Below, one piece after another: positions 22,309-33,559 of a stretch of 64,000 nt of DNA. Where the stretch lies: contig JAKSGN010000006.1 of NCBI GenBank assembly GCA_024180945.1, positions 1,984,001 to 2,048,000 of the forward strand. Direction: 5' to 3'. Origin of the DNA: Macrophomina tecta (Eukaryota; Ascomycota; Dothideomycetes; Botryosphaeriales; Botryosphaeriaceae). Numbering within the stretch: the first letter of the stretch is position 1; each line of letters opens with the position of its first letter. The notes beneath the pieces are model-generated. The model was not told where the DNA came from. It made no database searches and saw only the letters and a program-made list of their open reading frames with translations. Both the position numbers and the translations under genes were made by a program.

Positions 22309-24113
22309 CGTCAGGTCAATAATGGCTGCGGGGAGCGAGGCTATTATTACCGTGCTGCTGCCGGGAGCTGGGAGCTGACGGTGAAACGCCAAGTCTTACC
22401 TGCTTCCTTCGGTGACACGAGCACTCTGCGTGCGATCACCGCCCGAAGGCCAGGCGGCCGGAAATGTGTAGTGTGTTCGGGAAGCGCCTGCGGGAGTTGC
22501 GTGGGCCACGAGACGGCGCGGAGAGAGGAAGTCGAGGTAGTGCGAGAGTGGTGTGGATGTAGGAGCGGGCGCTGGACTGTACAGGCGCTGGTCGCATCGG
22601 CATCCGGTCGTTGGTGGCACGCGCGGAGCAGCGCGGTGGAGGTTGCGTCGAGGCTGGAGTCGCTCTCAGGCGTGTATCATGGCATGTGCTGGGCGCGGCG
22701 GGGGTTGTGACGCCTTATCGCGGCGCTGGAAAAGATCCCCGCCACCAGAGGACGATCGGGAGGCGTGCGCACGGGCAGGCTGGCCGGCTGCGATGCGGCT
22801 CTGTGTCTGGCGGGCAGGCGGCGCGGAGAGAGCGCTTGGGCCGTGGGTGGAGAGGTAGGTGGTGATGAGATCAGAAGGCAGGCAAGCAGGCGGCAAAGCA
22901 GCAGCTGTCAGGCCAGGGCGAGGACTGGAGTATCGCACAGGCTGCGCGTCGGGCTAGTCAGCCAGCGGCCTGCATGCATGCGAGGGGTTTAGGATGAGAG
23001 GAGGGGCTTTGGTTGGAGACTTGGGGCGGCGCTGCTCGTGCCTAGCGGCGATCTACCTGGCCTCGTCGAGCAACGCGGCGTTGGCGTGGCGGAAAGGCAC
23101 CACCGCTTTCTCGTACTCAGCACCGGCGCCTGCTGGGAGCGGCCTGCTGAGAAATGGCCCCAGCCTGCCCAGCAGCATGAACCTTGCAGCCACACCATCC
23201 ACCACCACCGCCGCCTCCTCCTCCTCTCCTCATCCACCACCTCCGCTGCCCGCTGCCTGCGCCTAAGCGCCCCCGCGAGCGTCAGTGGCCAGTCCGGCGC
23301 AGGCGAAACGCGCGATGCTGATGCGTGCTCCGCCCGACGCAGCTCTCGCCGCCCGCCGCGACTCGTCTAGCCGCGACGTCTGGACGCATGTGAAACTGCA
23401 TACCCCGTCAGCGAGCGCCCTGCAGCCACTGGTGCGCGCGCCCGGCGGCGTTGCAGGGCAGGGCAGGGCAGGGCAGGGCAGGGCAGCGCCGGGCGGGCAG
23501 GGCGGGCGCGGCAGGCCGAGCGCCGGTGGAGACGCTGCTGCGAGAAACACGGTGAGTCGGCCCCAAGGGCCCTCCTTGGCCTCCTTTGTGCGCCATTGGC
23601 CGCCTGACCAAAGTGCTGCGTACCTTGACGCAACCCTAAAGTGCCCTAAAGTGAGAGACAGGAACAGATATGCAAGGGCGCTCTCTGTGCCTAGCCTTAG
23701 CGAACAGCTTGCGATACGCGACGTCGCGACTCGATCTCCATAAAGATCCCGCCCGTCCACCACACAATGACTCGCCTGCCGCCCGGCCAGCTGACCGTCG
23801 CTGCTTGTCGCAACCGCACTTCTGTCCATCCAACACCGTAGCACATCCCGTCCCAGCCGCCCAAAGCTTGCAGGCCTGCCAGCCTGCCAGCACGCCTGCG
23901 CCCGCCCATGCGCCCCCGACCACCTGCATGTTTCGAGAAAAGACACCCGCTGGCAAACCGCCGCAAGGAGACTCGTCAAGGGCATATATTTGAAGGTTTG
24001 AACAACGCTGTACTACGTGAAAAGGGACAGAGTCGTTGCTCACCGCCCCACACCTAATGCGCCCTCTCTTCCCACATAGACACTCCTTTTTTTCCTATCC
24101 TGCATTACCTGCT
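22309..24113. other. Promoter/leader of the zinc-finger gene, no other gene
   Basis: This is GC-rich sequence with many short overlapping frames on both strands and none with a recognisable domain. It includes the GGGCA repeat at 23456-23485. It probably holds a long 5' UTR of the transcription factor gene and the short 3' UTR of SEC24. Confidence 0.55.
23456..23485. repeat. (GGGCA)6 microsatellite
   Basis: Six perfect tandem pentamers in non-coding GC-rich sequence. Confidence 0.9.
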
Positions 24114-26871
24114 CTATTGCACCACCTGCCAAAAGTTAGTCCGGCCATGTCGAGAGGATTAAAGGGGGCGCCGGCAGACTCACCTTCTCCCTCAGCATGC
24201 CCAGCCATTGTTGCAAGCTGACACCTTGGTCTGCCCGGTCCTCCACAAGCAGCGTCTGTGCCCATAGCTTCAGGCTCGGGTCGCCGTCGTCCCTGATAAT
24301 GTACAACGTCGGCACAGTGATGCTGCCAACACCCTTCATCCTGTGATCCTTGCTCTTATCCACCACCGCCCTGACGCGCTCGTTCATCTCGTTGTCCAAG
24401 ATAGGCATGCTGGACTTGCCCTGCTTAATAGCATTCTTGTCGTCCACGCCGAACACGTCGATAAGCAGTTGCGGCACTGCGTCACGTCCGATCCACACAA
24501 ATTGATTGACACCATCGTCGATGAGGTACAAGCCGTACGGCACGATTCTCTCAGACGACAGGTTCAGCGGAGGCGGGAGAAGAATTTCGCCTGTCTCAGG
24601 GTGGGGAACGCCAGCATCATCGGGCATGTCGTGAAGTGAGTAGAAGCGCGGGTAGATGTACTGAATCATGAGAGGGAGCGGCAGGGTCGACAGCAAGCAA
24701 AGAGCTGCTGCACGCAGGTCGGATGGTATTTGGGCAGATCTCCGAAGACCAACCTAGTTCTTGTCAATATATTGCCAAACTTTACCTTATCACCAATTGA
24801 CAACACTTACGTTCTTGATGAGACCCAAGAAGAGAACGGGTAATGCCCGAAGGTTGGCGGGCAACTGGAGTCCGCCGCCGATATTGCCTCCGGCCAATTC
24901 CTTCTTGTAAGTCTGCAGTATCTCGATGATTTTGCTTTGGAGAGCATCTCTGGCAGCATCCAATCCACTGCCAAGAGCCCTCTCAACGGCCTTGTGGCTG
25001 AAGTAGGCGGTAATCGCCTGTGCGTCTGCAGAGGAATAGATGCTGGCCAGGTTATCGGTGGTAGGAATAGCTAGAGTCAGCACTCTTATCCTCCGCTCGC
25101 CATTGCAGGTAGTGTGAAGCACGGCGGTTTGCATGCAGACGAAGGGCTTTGTCAATGTCTCGTCGATGGCGACCTCCACGACATACGCTTGGTCACGAGG
25201 GAAAGCAGGAAATGCACACAGGTCGGAGCTGCGGTTGAAGAAATTTCCGTAGAACGTGCTCATGCGCAGGCCAGTTGTGGCACGCACACGCAAGACAGCC
25301 TCCAAGCCAATTTCGGACGACAGGTAGTCGCTGAATTCGCGGGCGAATTTGATGGCATCCTCGCTCCTTGCCGCATTCCATCCAGGATAGAACCATGTCT
25401 GGCCACCGGTATATCTGGGAAGGTTCGAGAGGGTTGCGACATCCTGGTACTGAGAGGAGAAAAGGAACATGTCAATCGAGACCTGATTCTTCGAGCACTC
25501 CACAGCGAAAGATTTGTAGAAGCTGTTGGCAGTTTGCAGGAGCTTTCCCTCGCCACTAGTGCCCAAGACCTTCTTATCCTCACGCATGTCAAGCTTGCCG
25601 TAGCCAATGTTCGGGAGAGAGGCGCTGAGAACTGTTATCTTTCCTCCCACGGGCGAGATGAGCTTGTGACCAGCGCGCAGAGCCGACCCCATAGCTGAAG
25701 CTCCATTCTGGGTATCCTGGAACATGGACTGGAGCTTGCTAAGGAAAGTCTCAATGTTGGCCCGGCTCTCCGCGAGGTTCACCAGGAGGTCCTCGGGCGT
25801 GGGAAGGAAAGGCTCGTCAAGGTCGCTGACTACCAGCATCCTAGGATCGCTGTTCTCACTCCCGTCGCGTGGGATCGAAAAGTAGTGTAGGCTGGAGTCC
25901 ACCGCCATGAAACCAAGCCTCGTCCTCCTATCCGCGTTCGGGATACGATCCAAGCTCTCCAGAATGCACCTGGCAGCAGTGGCCAACAGACCATTCGTCA
26001 CAGCGGCGTAGCTGACATCAAACAAGAAAAGGTAAACCAGCGGCTGCGGGGGCCGGACCATGTATTCTTGAGGAGCCACAAATTCCACAACCGAATAGTT
26101 CAGCTCCGGTCTCTGCCACCTGTCCACACTCTGATGTGTCGCCGCATCCCAGTCGAAAGCTTGAGGAACATCGTTGGTCAGGTTGCACATGTTGCAGCGC
26201 CAGCGGTGGCCGTGGTCGAGGAAGGTCGCGAACGGATTGATGTATGAGCGGCATCTCCGACATCTCGAGATGACCTGGTCAGGAACCACAGGCACGGGAT
26301 CCTCAGCATCATGTAGCGAAGCATATGGTTGAATGACCAGGGCGAGCGGTAGGCGGGACTTCTTCAGGAGCGAGTGGGTCGTCGGAATGGTGTTCAAGGT
26401 TGACCGAACGTACTTGGGAGGGCAATTGGCAAACTCGGAGGGCGTGACACTGGTCTATGAGCATGTTAGCGATGCATGCGGCCTGCAAATGGGCTGGTGA
26501 CTGACGTTCGGCGGCAGGTTGATGGGTGGCGGGGGCTGGTCCAGCTCATAGACATTGAAGGGAGCGCTCATGAGATCGGTGGTGACAAGCTGGTTCAGCT
26601 GGGTTTGCTGGGGTGGCATCTGCGGTGGCATCGGCTGCATAGGCTGCATAGGCTGCATCGGCTGCATCGGCTGCTGCATCATAGGCTGCTGAGGCTGGCC
26701 GCCCAGGTTCATCTGGCCGAATTGACTAGCCAACGGGTCAACCTGCGGCGCGCCCATAGGCGGCGGCGCAGCAGCACCAGCGCCGGGAGCATTTGCGCCG
26801 AAGTCGTAGGCCTGAGCAGCATAGGCACGCTTCTTCTTTCCATGCGGCGCCGGGGCGCCCTGGTACTCCAT
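24114..26871 (-). CDS. SEC24: COPII coat subunit Sec24
   Basis: Four exons: 26871-26506, 26454-24811, 24753-24184 and 24125-24114; introns of 51, 57 and 58 nt all have GT...AG ends and clear branch sites. The product is about 863 aa. Sec24 selects cargo for ER-to-Golgi vesicles and pairs with Sec23 on ER exit sites. An N-terminal Pro/Gln/Met-rich arm has a QPMQPMQP repeat. The zinc finger is C187, C190, C209, C212, followed by the trunk ([12 protein letters not shown] near 260), beta-sandwich and helical domains, and a gelsolin domain ([12 protein letters not shown]). The last exon is only 12 nt and codes VVQ-stop, restoring the LREKVVQ end; without it the frame runs into unrelated residues. 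It is slightly shorter than yeast Sec24 (926 aa), mainly at the N terminus. Confidence 0.95.
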
Positions 26872-27569
26872 GTTTGGGGATGGTCGGCAAGGTGGGAGGT
26901 GGTGTGGAGGAGGTCAAGTGGCCGGAGGCTCTTGATGCGACGTAATCCTGGACGGAGCCGATAATTGCCCAGGGAGGAACAGCTCGTGGAATGTGCCCCG
27001 CGTGAATGTTCCGAAGCCGCTATTGCTGGCGCACGGCGTAAGTCGAGCGATAACAACGAAGGACAAGGCTGGCTGATTGATGCGCAGCGGCCAGAGTCTG
27101 ATTTGTGTCCAAAAGGCAGCGTACCTACGTATCCTCTTTGGCGGAGCGGCGCCTGACACCCCCGACCGCCTTTCTTGCTGCCTCAACTTTCTCCGGTTGG
27201 GTATCCGCGCCATCAACGCAGCGCCGGCCAATATTCGTGGCCGCCGAACATGGGCACTTGTACCATCTTCCAACAATGCTCTTCTCTTCGTGGCTGCATC
27301 AACAGACTACTTGACTTTAAGAAGCACTCAGCTTTCTTTTCGAGCAGATGGAGCCTACCACCGCACGGCTGATTATGCTCGCATAGTCTCTGCAGTTGAT
27401 CACTGCAGGCTACCCTGCCCCGCATCATTACTCGGCTCCCCAGCGAGTCAGCCAGCTTAGGAAAGCCCTAATGTGATCTCGAAACAGGTGCTTGCCTCAG
27501 GCGACGCGTATGAACTCACCTGTCTCCCGAAAATACATCCCCTTCAATCTCAGCAGTACCCTATTCTCA

Positions 27570-27753
27570 TACTATGGTTGCAGGCGTAAATATTGTTAGC
27601 GCGGCACGGAGTGGGCCGGGACGCGCGTGCCACGCTACGCCTTTTGCACGTAAGTTTGTACAGAATTCTTCAGAACTTTCGTTAGCTAAGAATGTATATT
27701 ACGCCTCCTATACTTACGTCGCTAGCTAGCGATTATAGCTATAGATACGCCGG

Positions 27754-27787
<34 letters not shown>

Positions 27788-27990
27788 CTCCTCCTCCTCC
27801 TTAACACTATGCGGCAGCGCTGCTTGGATATTATTGTAGCAGATGGAGGCTATATTAACTAGTAATATACGTAGTAGACACGTGTTAAGAGTAGGAAGGG
27901 AATTCAGCCGTTTTACTACGTAAAATACCGTATGATCTCCGGCCCCCACTTCGTGCCGCGCTAACAATATTTATGCCTGCAACCATAGTA
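27570..27990. mobile_element. MITE-like element, 421 bp with about 50-bp terminal inverted repeats
   Basis: The left end (27570 onward, TACTATGGTTGCAGGCGTAA...) and the reverse complement of the right end (ending 27990) match over about 50 bp. The few differences include G/A transitions at two sites. Both ends finish in TA, consistent with a TA target duplication of Tc1/mariner-type elements. The interior is AT-rich, has no open transposase and contains (CTA)n and (TCC)n tracts at 27754-27800. It is probably a non-autonomous relic. The parent transposase is not in this window. Confidence 0.75.
27754..27800. repeat. Compound (CTA)n-(TCC)n microsatellite
   Basis: About ten CTA units run directly into about five TCC units, inside the MITE. 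Confidence 0.85.
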
Positions 27991-28449
27991 CACAAAATGT
28001 TACATTCACGAGACGAAGAGTACAGTTTTAAAATCTGAATTAATTGCAGATCTGCTTTGGCCAGCGTTTTTACTTGATACGTATCTACCTGGACTCTTTT
28101 CCTCCTGAGTCCCTTCGCAATGGCCGTTGTGCCTTGAGGTATCATCATGCCGCCCTTCGATAAAACAAAAGAAATCAGACTTGGTAGCCCATCCCTTAAG
28201 CCGTCCATAAACGCCGTTCGACTGAAAATGCCACCCAATAAAAAAAAACAAAGAAAAAGAAAAGCTCATGGAGCACGTGTCGAGCTCCTTACATCGCCTT
28301 CAACCCCAGTGCCCCTGCAATGCCACGCTTTGATTCCGTGATAATACAACTCCGTAGACCGAATACGGTCATGCAGGTCACACGTGATAGTGAGAAGAGT
28401 CTGTCGGAAAGGGAGATCTTGAAAAGGGAGAAGGACCGGGCATGCAAGC

Positions 28450-30520
28450 TCATAACTGCGTATAGTCGGGAGCCCTATTCCTGCGGTTGCGATTCTGATG
28501 ACGATGTGGGTTAACTGGCTTCCTGAAATAGGCATTATCCTCTTCATTGGGGAATGGCTCGCTGAAGACCGTCCGTTGCTGGTTGGGAAAGACGCCATTC
28601 TTCCCATTCTGCATCTGGCTCTGCTGTGCCATACCGTTCATCCCCCAACCCTGGTTTCCCTGCCAGTTCTGTTGGCCATATCCACCGTTCATAATGCCGT
28701 TGAAGTTGTTGCCGTACATGCCACTCTGCTGCTGGTACCCCATGCCTCCCATATTTCCCCAACCACCATTCTGCATCATCATCATAGGGTTCATCATGGC
28801 TGCAGGCGTGCCCATCATAGGTCCCATGCTCATGCCCATCCCCATCATGCCGTTCTGATTAGGGAATCCACCCATACCATTCATCGCGGTGAAAGGCATA
28901 GCGCTGCCATTGGGGAACTGCTGGTTCATCATAGGCGGTCCGCCGGCCAAAGCGTTCATCTGATTTATGAAGGCCTGGTCAGAAACACTAGGCGCAGATA
29001 CCTTCAATTGCTCTTGCTGCTTGCGCATGGCCGCGGGGGCTGTAGGAATACGCTCATTTTTTAGCTCCTCGTCAGCAGAACGCTTCTTTGAGACACCGTT
29101 CGCAGCGGCCGGTCCTGTCGGGACGGAAGATGGAGCGTCAGGTACAGACTTAGTGGGCAATGGGGAAGCAGGCTTGGCATCCTTAGTTTCCGGTGACTTG
29201 CTGCTGCTGTCCTTCTCATCCGCAACGCTGGCGATATTTGCCTGCTCCGGCTTGGGGCTTTTCGAAGCCTCCTTCGCCTTTCGCTCTGCTGCCTTCTCAT
29301 CCTCGAAGGCCTTAATTTTGGCGACTGCTTCTTCATCCGAGACCAAGTCGTCAATGAGCACACCTTCCTTGGAGCAGTTCGGACATACGAAATCACTGTT
29401 GATAAGTGCATTCTCGATACAGTCATTGCAGTATGTCATTCCACAGCAAGGCGTCTTCATTGGATCCACAAACATGCGTTTGTCAATTGAGCACTCTAGT
29501 CCACGGTCGCGAAGTTCTTTGCTACCAGCAGAGGCGACTTCTTGCTGTGCGGCGGAAGCCTGTGCCTTGGCCTGGTATTTGTTCCAGGAAGCCTCATCTG
29601 GCTTAGCTATGACATACTCGCCCGCAGCATTGACCATGACTCCGGACGGCTGACGAGAGTCATCGGTGAGTCCATCGTTGGTAAGAGCCACAGGCTTCTC
29701 AATAGTTTGCAGCATGGACCGTGGAATACCCGTGGTACGCTTGATACGGGGCTTGTTCTCGAAGTTGGGGTCGTCATTCGTAGGGCATGCCTGGATCCAA
29801 TGGCCTAGCAAAAGTGTGTTAGGGCTGTGTCGAGGAAACAATAACTTGGATGCTTACCTTTCACGTGGCAACGGTGGCAAATGTATGTGTCCGGCGGCTC
29901 CCCTTCGGGTACGTTGTGCGGCCTGCGGCCGGGGCGGTAAACCGGTTTCGCACTGCAGCATCTATTAGCGGTGTATTTACCGGACGGTGACAGGTTCACT
30001 CACTCAGCCATCTTTGCCTTCTGTTGCTCCCAGTTCTCAGCACCGGCAGCAAACATGGCCGCGATTCTTTCCTCCTCTGTCTGCGCATTGTTCATGGCAG
30101 CTGTTCCATCCACAGCAGGCTTAGACTGAGTCGCAGGCTTGGCAGCTGTGGACTCGGTGCGATAGGAGTTCTTGGCGGTGACAGGAGCCTTGCCGGAGAC
30201 GTAACGAGCAGCCCTGCCGTGGCCAGGCCTGGCTGCAGGGAGACGACGGGCAAGAACGGTGGTCGAGCGGGGCACAATCGTGGTATCATCGTCATATTCT
30301 AGGTAAATTAGTAAGAGCCTTTTCACCGTGCGATAAGAGCATACTGACCTTCATTGGTGTCGTCGGTGTAGATGGAGAGATCAAAGTCGGTTCCGTCACC
30401 TAGACCTGTAGCGCTGATGATCTCGCGTTTCAGTTCAAAGACTGAGATGCCAGTGCCATCAAAGGTGATGCGCTGAGGCTCTTTGGAAGACTTAAACTTG
30501 AAGAAGACCGAGGAAGACAT
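28450..30520 (-). CDS. MPE1: Mpe1, cleavage and polyadenylation factor subunit (RBBP6 family)
   Basis: Four exons: 30520-30349, 30298-30004, 29952-29858 and 29804-28450 (introns 50, 51, 53 nt); 638 aa. Mpe1 is part of the CPF complex that cuts and polyadenylates mRNA 3' ends in the nucleus. Domains in order are a ubiquitin-like DWNN domain (MSSSVFFKFKSSKEP..., residues 1-75), a CCHC zinc knuckle C181-C184-H189-C194 whose codons are split by the third intron, and a RING/U-box of Cys residues at about 292, 307, 308, 313, 316, 328 and 331. A Lys/Glu-rich linker follows, then a C-terminal tail of Met, Gly, Asn and Gln repeats from about residue 480. The start is chosen at the DWNN methionine; the longer frame upstream is leader. 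Confidence 0.94.
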
Positions 30521-32030
30521 GGTGAAGAAGAGCTTATCGAGAGAAAAATAATGGAAGTGGAATTGGAAGCTGAAAGCGAGATGCACCAGGCTCCTCGCGG
30601 GGGTCCTGTGTAGTGGCGCAGCGGTGATTAAGTCGATGACCGGGCTCCTGTGGCCAGAAGCGTGTGTCAAAAGGCAGGGAGTGCGACGGTGAACTCTGTG
30701 CAAAGGATTCTTATCGGTTTCCCAGAGGCAAATCCGTATTTTGATTGTGTTGAGCTGAGCAGAAGAGCAACAGCTAGTTGGTAAAAAAAGGCAGAAGTAA
30801 AGAGATTTTACACAAAGTGAGGAGAGCACAGATTGAGGGCGCGTGTCAGCCCAGTTGCGGAGCAAGAACTGAAGACCAGAACTTCAAGCCCAGAATCCAC
30901 CCTGCGCGCGCAAGCTTTCCAGATATTCTTTTCTCCCTAGGGAGCCCTCGCAGCGACCCGAGTTACCTCACCTGTGTGATGTACCTGGCAGAGTGATGTG
31001 ATGTGGCGATTGCGACACGCAGCGGAACCGAGGCTGCCTCGGAGTCGGCGGACGCCGTCACGCGAGCGACGATGGGAAATTTGTGGGCGACGCAAGCGGA
31101 GCGCAAAGCGAGGTGAAGGAGTCGCTGGCGAAGGAGAACGGGAATGGTGATGTTGCAGGAGAAAAGGAGGCGGGGGCGGTTGAGTTGGGAAGATGAGTCG
31201 TTGGCGGAGGTGAGTGGCAGGCAGAGCAGCTGAACAAGGCAGCCGACCGGCAAGGCAAGTGAAAGAACCGACGGCGATGACAAAGCCAACATCACGTGCA
31301 CGGTCCGGCCGAAACGGTAACCGCCTTAGCTCGCATCCAGCTGACCACAGACGCCCTCCATGCGGAGCAAACACACACTCTGTCAGACACCGTCAGGGCT
31401 CCTATTCGATGGCATCTGCTCGCTCATTCTAACTTACCCGCCTGTCATGCCACAATCATGCGCAAAGAGCATGAACACTCCCAAGCTGGACACTTGTCGA
31501 CCCAGGCCGGCAGCTACTTGTGTGGTGGCGTTCAATCCAGTGGTTTCCGCGACCTGACGTGAGCGCTCCTCAGGCCCAAGCTCGAGAGCAGGGAAAATGA
31601 TGAGATTGGATGACCTGGTGGCTTGCTTGTATCTTGTCGATCAGAGATAGGACTTCTGCGGTTCACATCACAGCTCAGTCCAGCGCCTTGTTCTGGCCAA
31701 ACATAAGCCTTTAAATGCACCTCGACGCCAGCCCATGCTGTTGGTTCCCCGCGTCCTCATATGTGCATCCATAAGCCCTGGCAATAATCTCACGATCCCT
31801 AGCAAAACCGCGCAACACAGCTGCAGGAAACTTTCTCCGGTCACGTGGTCCTTATCTTTTCCCACAGTCATCTTCTGCGGAATCTAACAAAGCCAATTTC
31901 GCATCACATGCTACTTCTCTTATATTTATGCATTTGCGCGCCTTTTCGGTCCACTTGGCAGTTGATATCGGCAATACTATTGTATTCGATTTGGACGAGA
32001 CTGACACCGCATTTCGCCACTCTCTCTATT
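30521..32030. other. Intergenic, MPE1 promoter and beyond
   Basis: I see no supported gene. The longest frame (minus 30937-31374) is chance-like, rich in Arg, Pro and Ser. Confidence 0.5.
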
Positions 32031-33559
32031 ATGGATGACTTCACGCCTCAACGGACCCTCGAGCTTGTGTCTAGCATGGGCTGCAAAGGCACATATACGG
32101 CAGGACAAGCTGTTTGTGAACTCTGATGACTGGCCCCTTTCTTGGCTTTGGGTGTCCGTTTGATCCGCCCCTACGTATATTGCATAACTGATTTGAAGGA
32201 ACTGTGCAGTACTAGGAAGCCCCAATACTTCGCCTTGGTATCAAGTAAATGCGCCCTGTTTGATCAAGACCATTGGAGCACTGATGTTCCCGATCGGCTT
32301 GGTCATGACCGTCCTAAGCGGAGCGGACCTTTTCACAAGTTTTGTGTTATGGTAAGGTACTCCGTATGCACGGTGTCCGTGGGGAACATACTAAAACAAT
32401 TTTATCATTTAGTTCCTTGTTGCGGCCTTTCTTCCCAGAAGGGTGTCTCTTATCGACATCGCCGTGTCTTGGACTATCTCGTATCTTGGCAACCTCGCCG
32501 GCCTGCTATTTTTCAAGGCTATCATCACAGGCCGCAGAGGCGTCTTCGAGGAAGCACCGGCATAGCAGAAGGCTGCCGGTACGCTTGCTATACAAAACCC
32601 GCGAACCCCACAATGGCAATGAATCATCCTGCACGTCATCGGTGCAAACTGGTAAACCTCTACCTTCCCGCTGTTGACTTTTGCAACCGAGACCCCTTAG
32701 GTTCGTATGATCTGCTTATTTGTTTATATCTCGAGTCAGGGGATTTCTTCGAAAATAACTGCCGTCTGCTGGCCTACTGCTCCCTTTTTCCCCCCTGGCT
32801 TTGAACCGTCTCATGGCCAACATGTTTTCATGCCATTGATGTACACCTGGGTCGTGCAATGCAATGCTCACTGATGTGAAATCCAGAGGCATATCGTGTG
32901 GCACACCGTTCGAGGCAGGATACTGAATTTGGCAGAGCATGATTCTACCATAGGCCTTAATAACCTACCCCTGCCGCACGAATAGGCGTAACCTCGCCAA
33001 CGAGGTTCAAGGAACCCAGCCATGAAGGTTCGAAAAAGTCGTTCGGATGTAAATTCTTAACACAGATGATGATATCACTACAATACTAAACCGCTGACGC
33101 ATTCCGCAGGTGCTTGGAAATATTCTTGGTGGCGATCTCTTTTCCGACACCGCTTATTCGTATTTGTACCTCGTAGGCGAAGTCGGCGTCAATATTTGCT
33201 TCGATATCGGTTACTTCTCCACGGCTGAAGAAGCCAGTAGCCTCATGCGAAACGGGAAGAAACTCAAGGTTGATATCAATGAACAAGTCTTGACTGGCGT
33301 GGATATTGACAACCAAAGATATGTCATCGGACCAGACTGGCTGTCGCACTCCGGCAGCCCCCTCAAGAGAGGTCTAAGCGCGGGATTGGGCGATTCTATG
33401 CCTTATACAAAGATTCATGCTCAAAGGATAGCAAGAAAAGAGAGTGGAGGTAGCAAGAAGATCCAACAGTATGATTCCCTACTCTACAAACGATTCTTAC
33501 CATTATACTCTCCGTTAAGCCTCCTTCCAGTGTGCAACGAAGTCGCAACTCTCCCATAA
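32031..33559 (+). pseudogene. Decayed formate/nitrite transporter (FNT family)
   Basis: FNT proteins are pentameric channels for formate, nitrite or related anions in the plasma membrane. Pieces of one are readable in order on the plus strand, in shifting frames: MDDFTPQRTLELVSSMG (from 32031), KAHIRQDKLFVNS (about 32080-32123) and MTGPFLGFG (32126-32151). After a 47-nt intron (32152-32198) come NCAVLGSPNTSPWYQ, then LIKTIGALMFPIGLVM and LSGADLFTSF (to about 32350). After a second intron there follow FLVAAFLPRRVSLIDIA and SYLGNLAGLLFFKAIITG (32413-32530). A TAG (32563) and a TGA (32620) break the frame. Fragments around MPLMYTW and IVWHTV follow, and finally VLGNILGGDLFSDTAY (33110 onward) with an intact acceptor and a hydrophilic tail. 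At least four frameshifts are needed, two of them apparent 2-bp losses. It cannot make a working transporter. Confidence 0.8.

Larger units (their letters stand above)
26872..28449. other. Intergenic with MITE
   Basis: The SEC24 promoter is followed by a short inverted-repeat element (27570-27990) and the 3' flank of MPE1. No coding sequence is supported. The small frames around 27000-27460 are not protein-like. Confidence 0.6.

Noticed and set aside
27722..27967. 81-codon minus frame
   Set aside because: Lies wholly inside the MITE and is mostly poly-Val/Glu from the trinucleotide repeats.
32142..32804. 220-codon plus-strand frame
   Set aside because: Wrong frame across the FNT relic; the transporter segments are read in the other frames.
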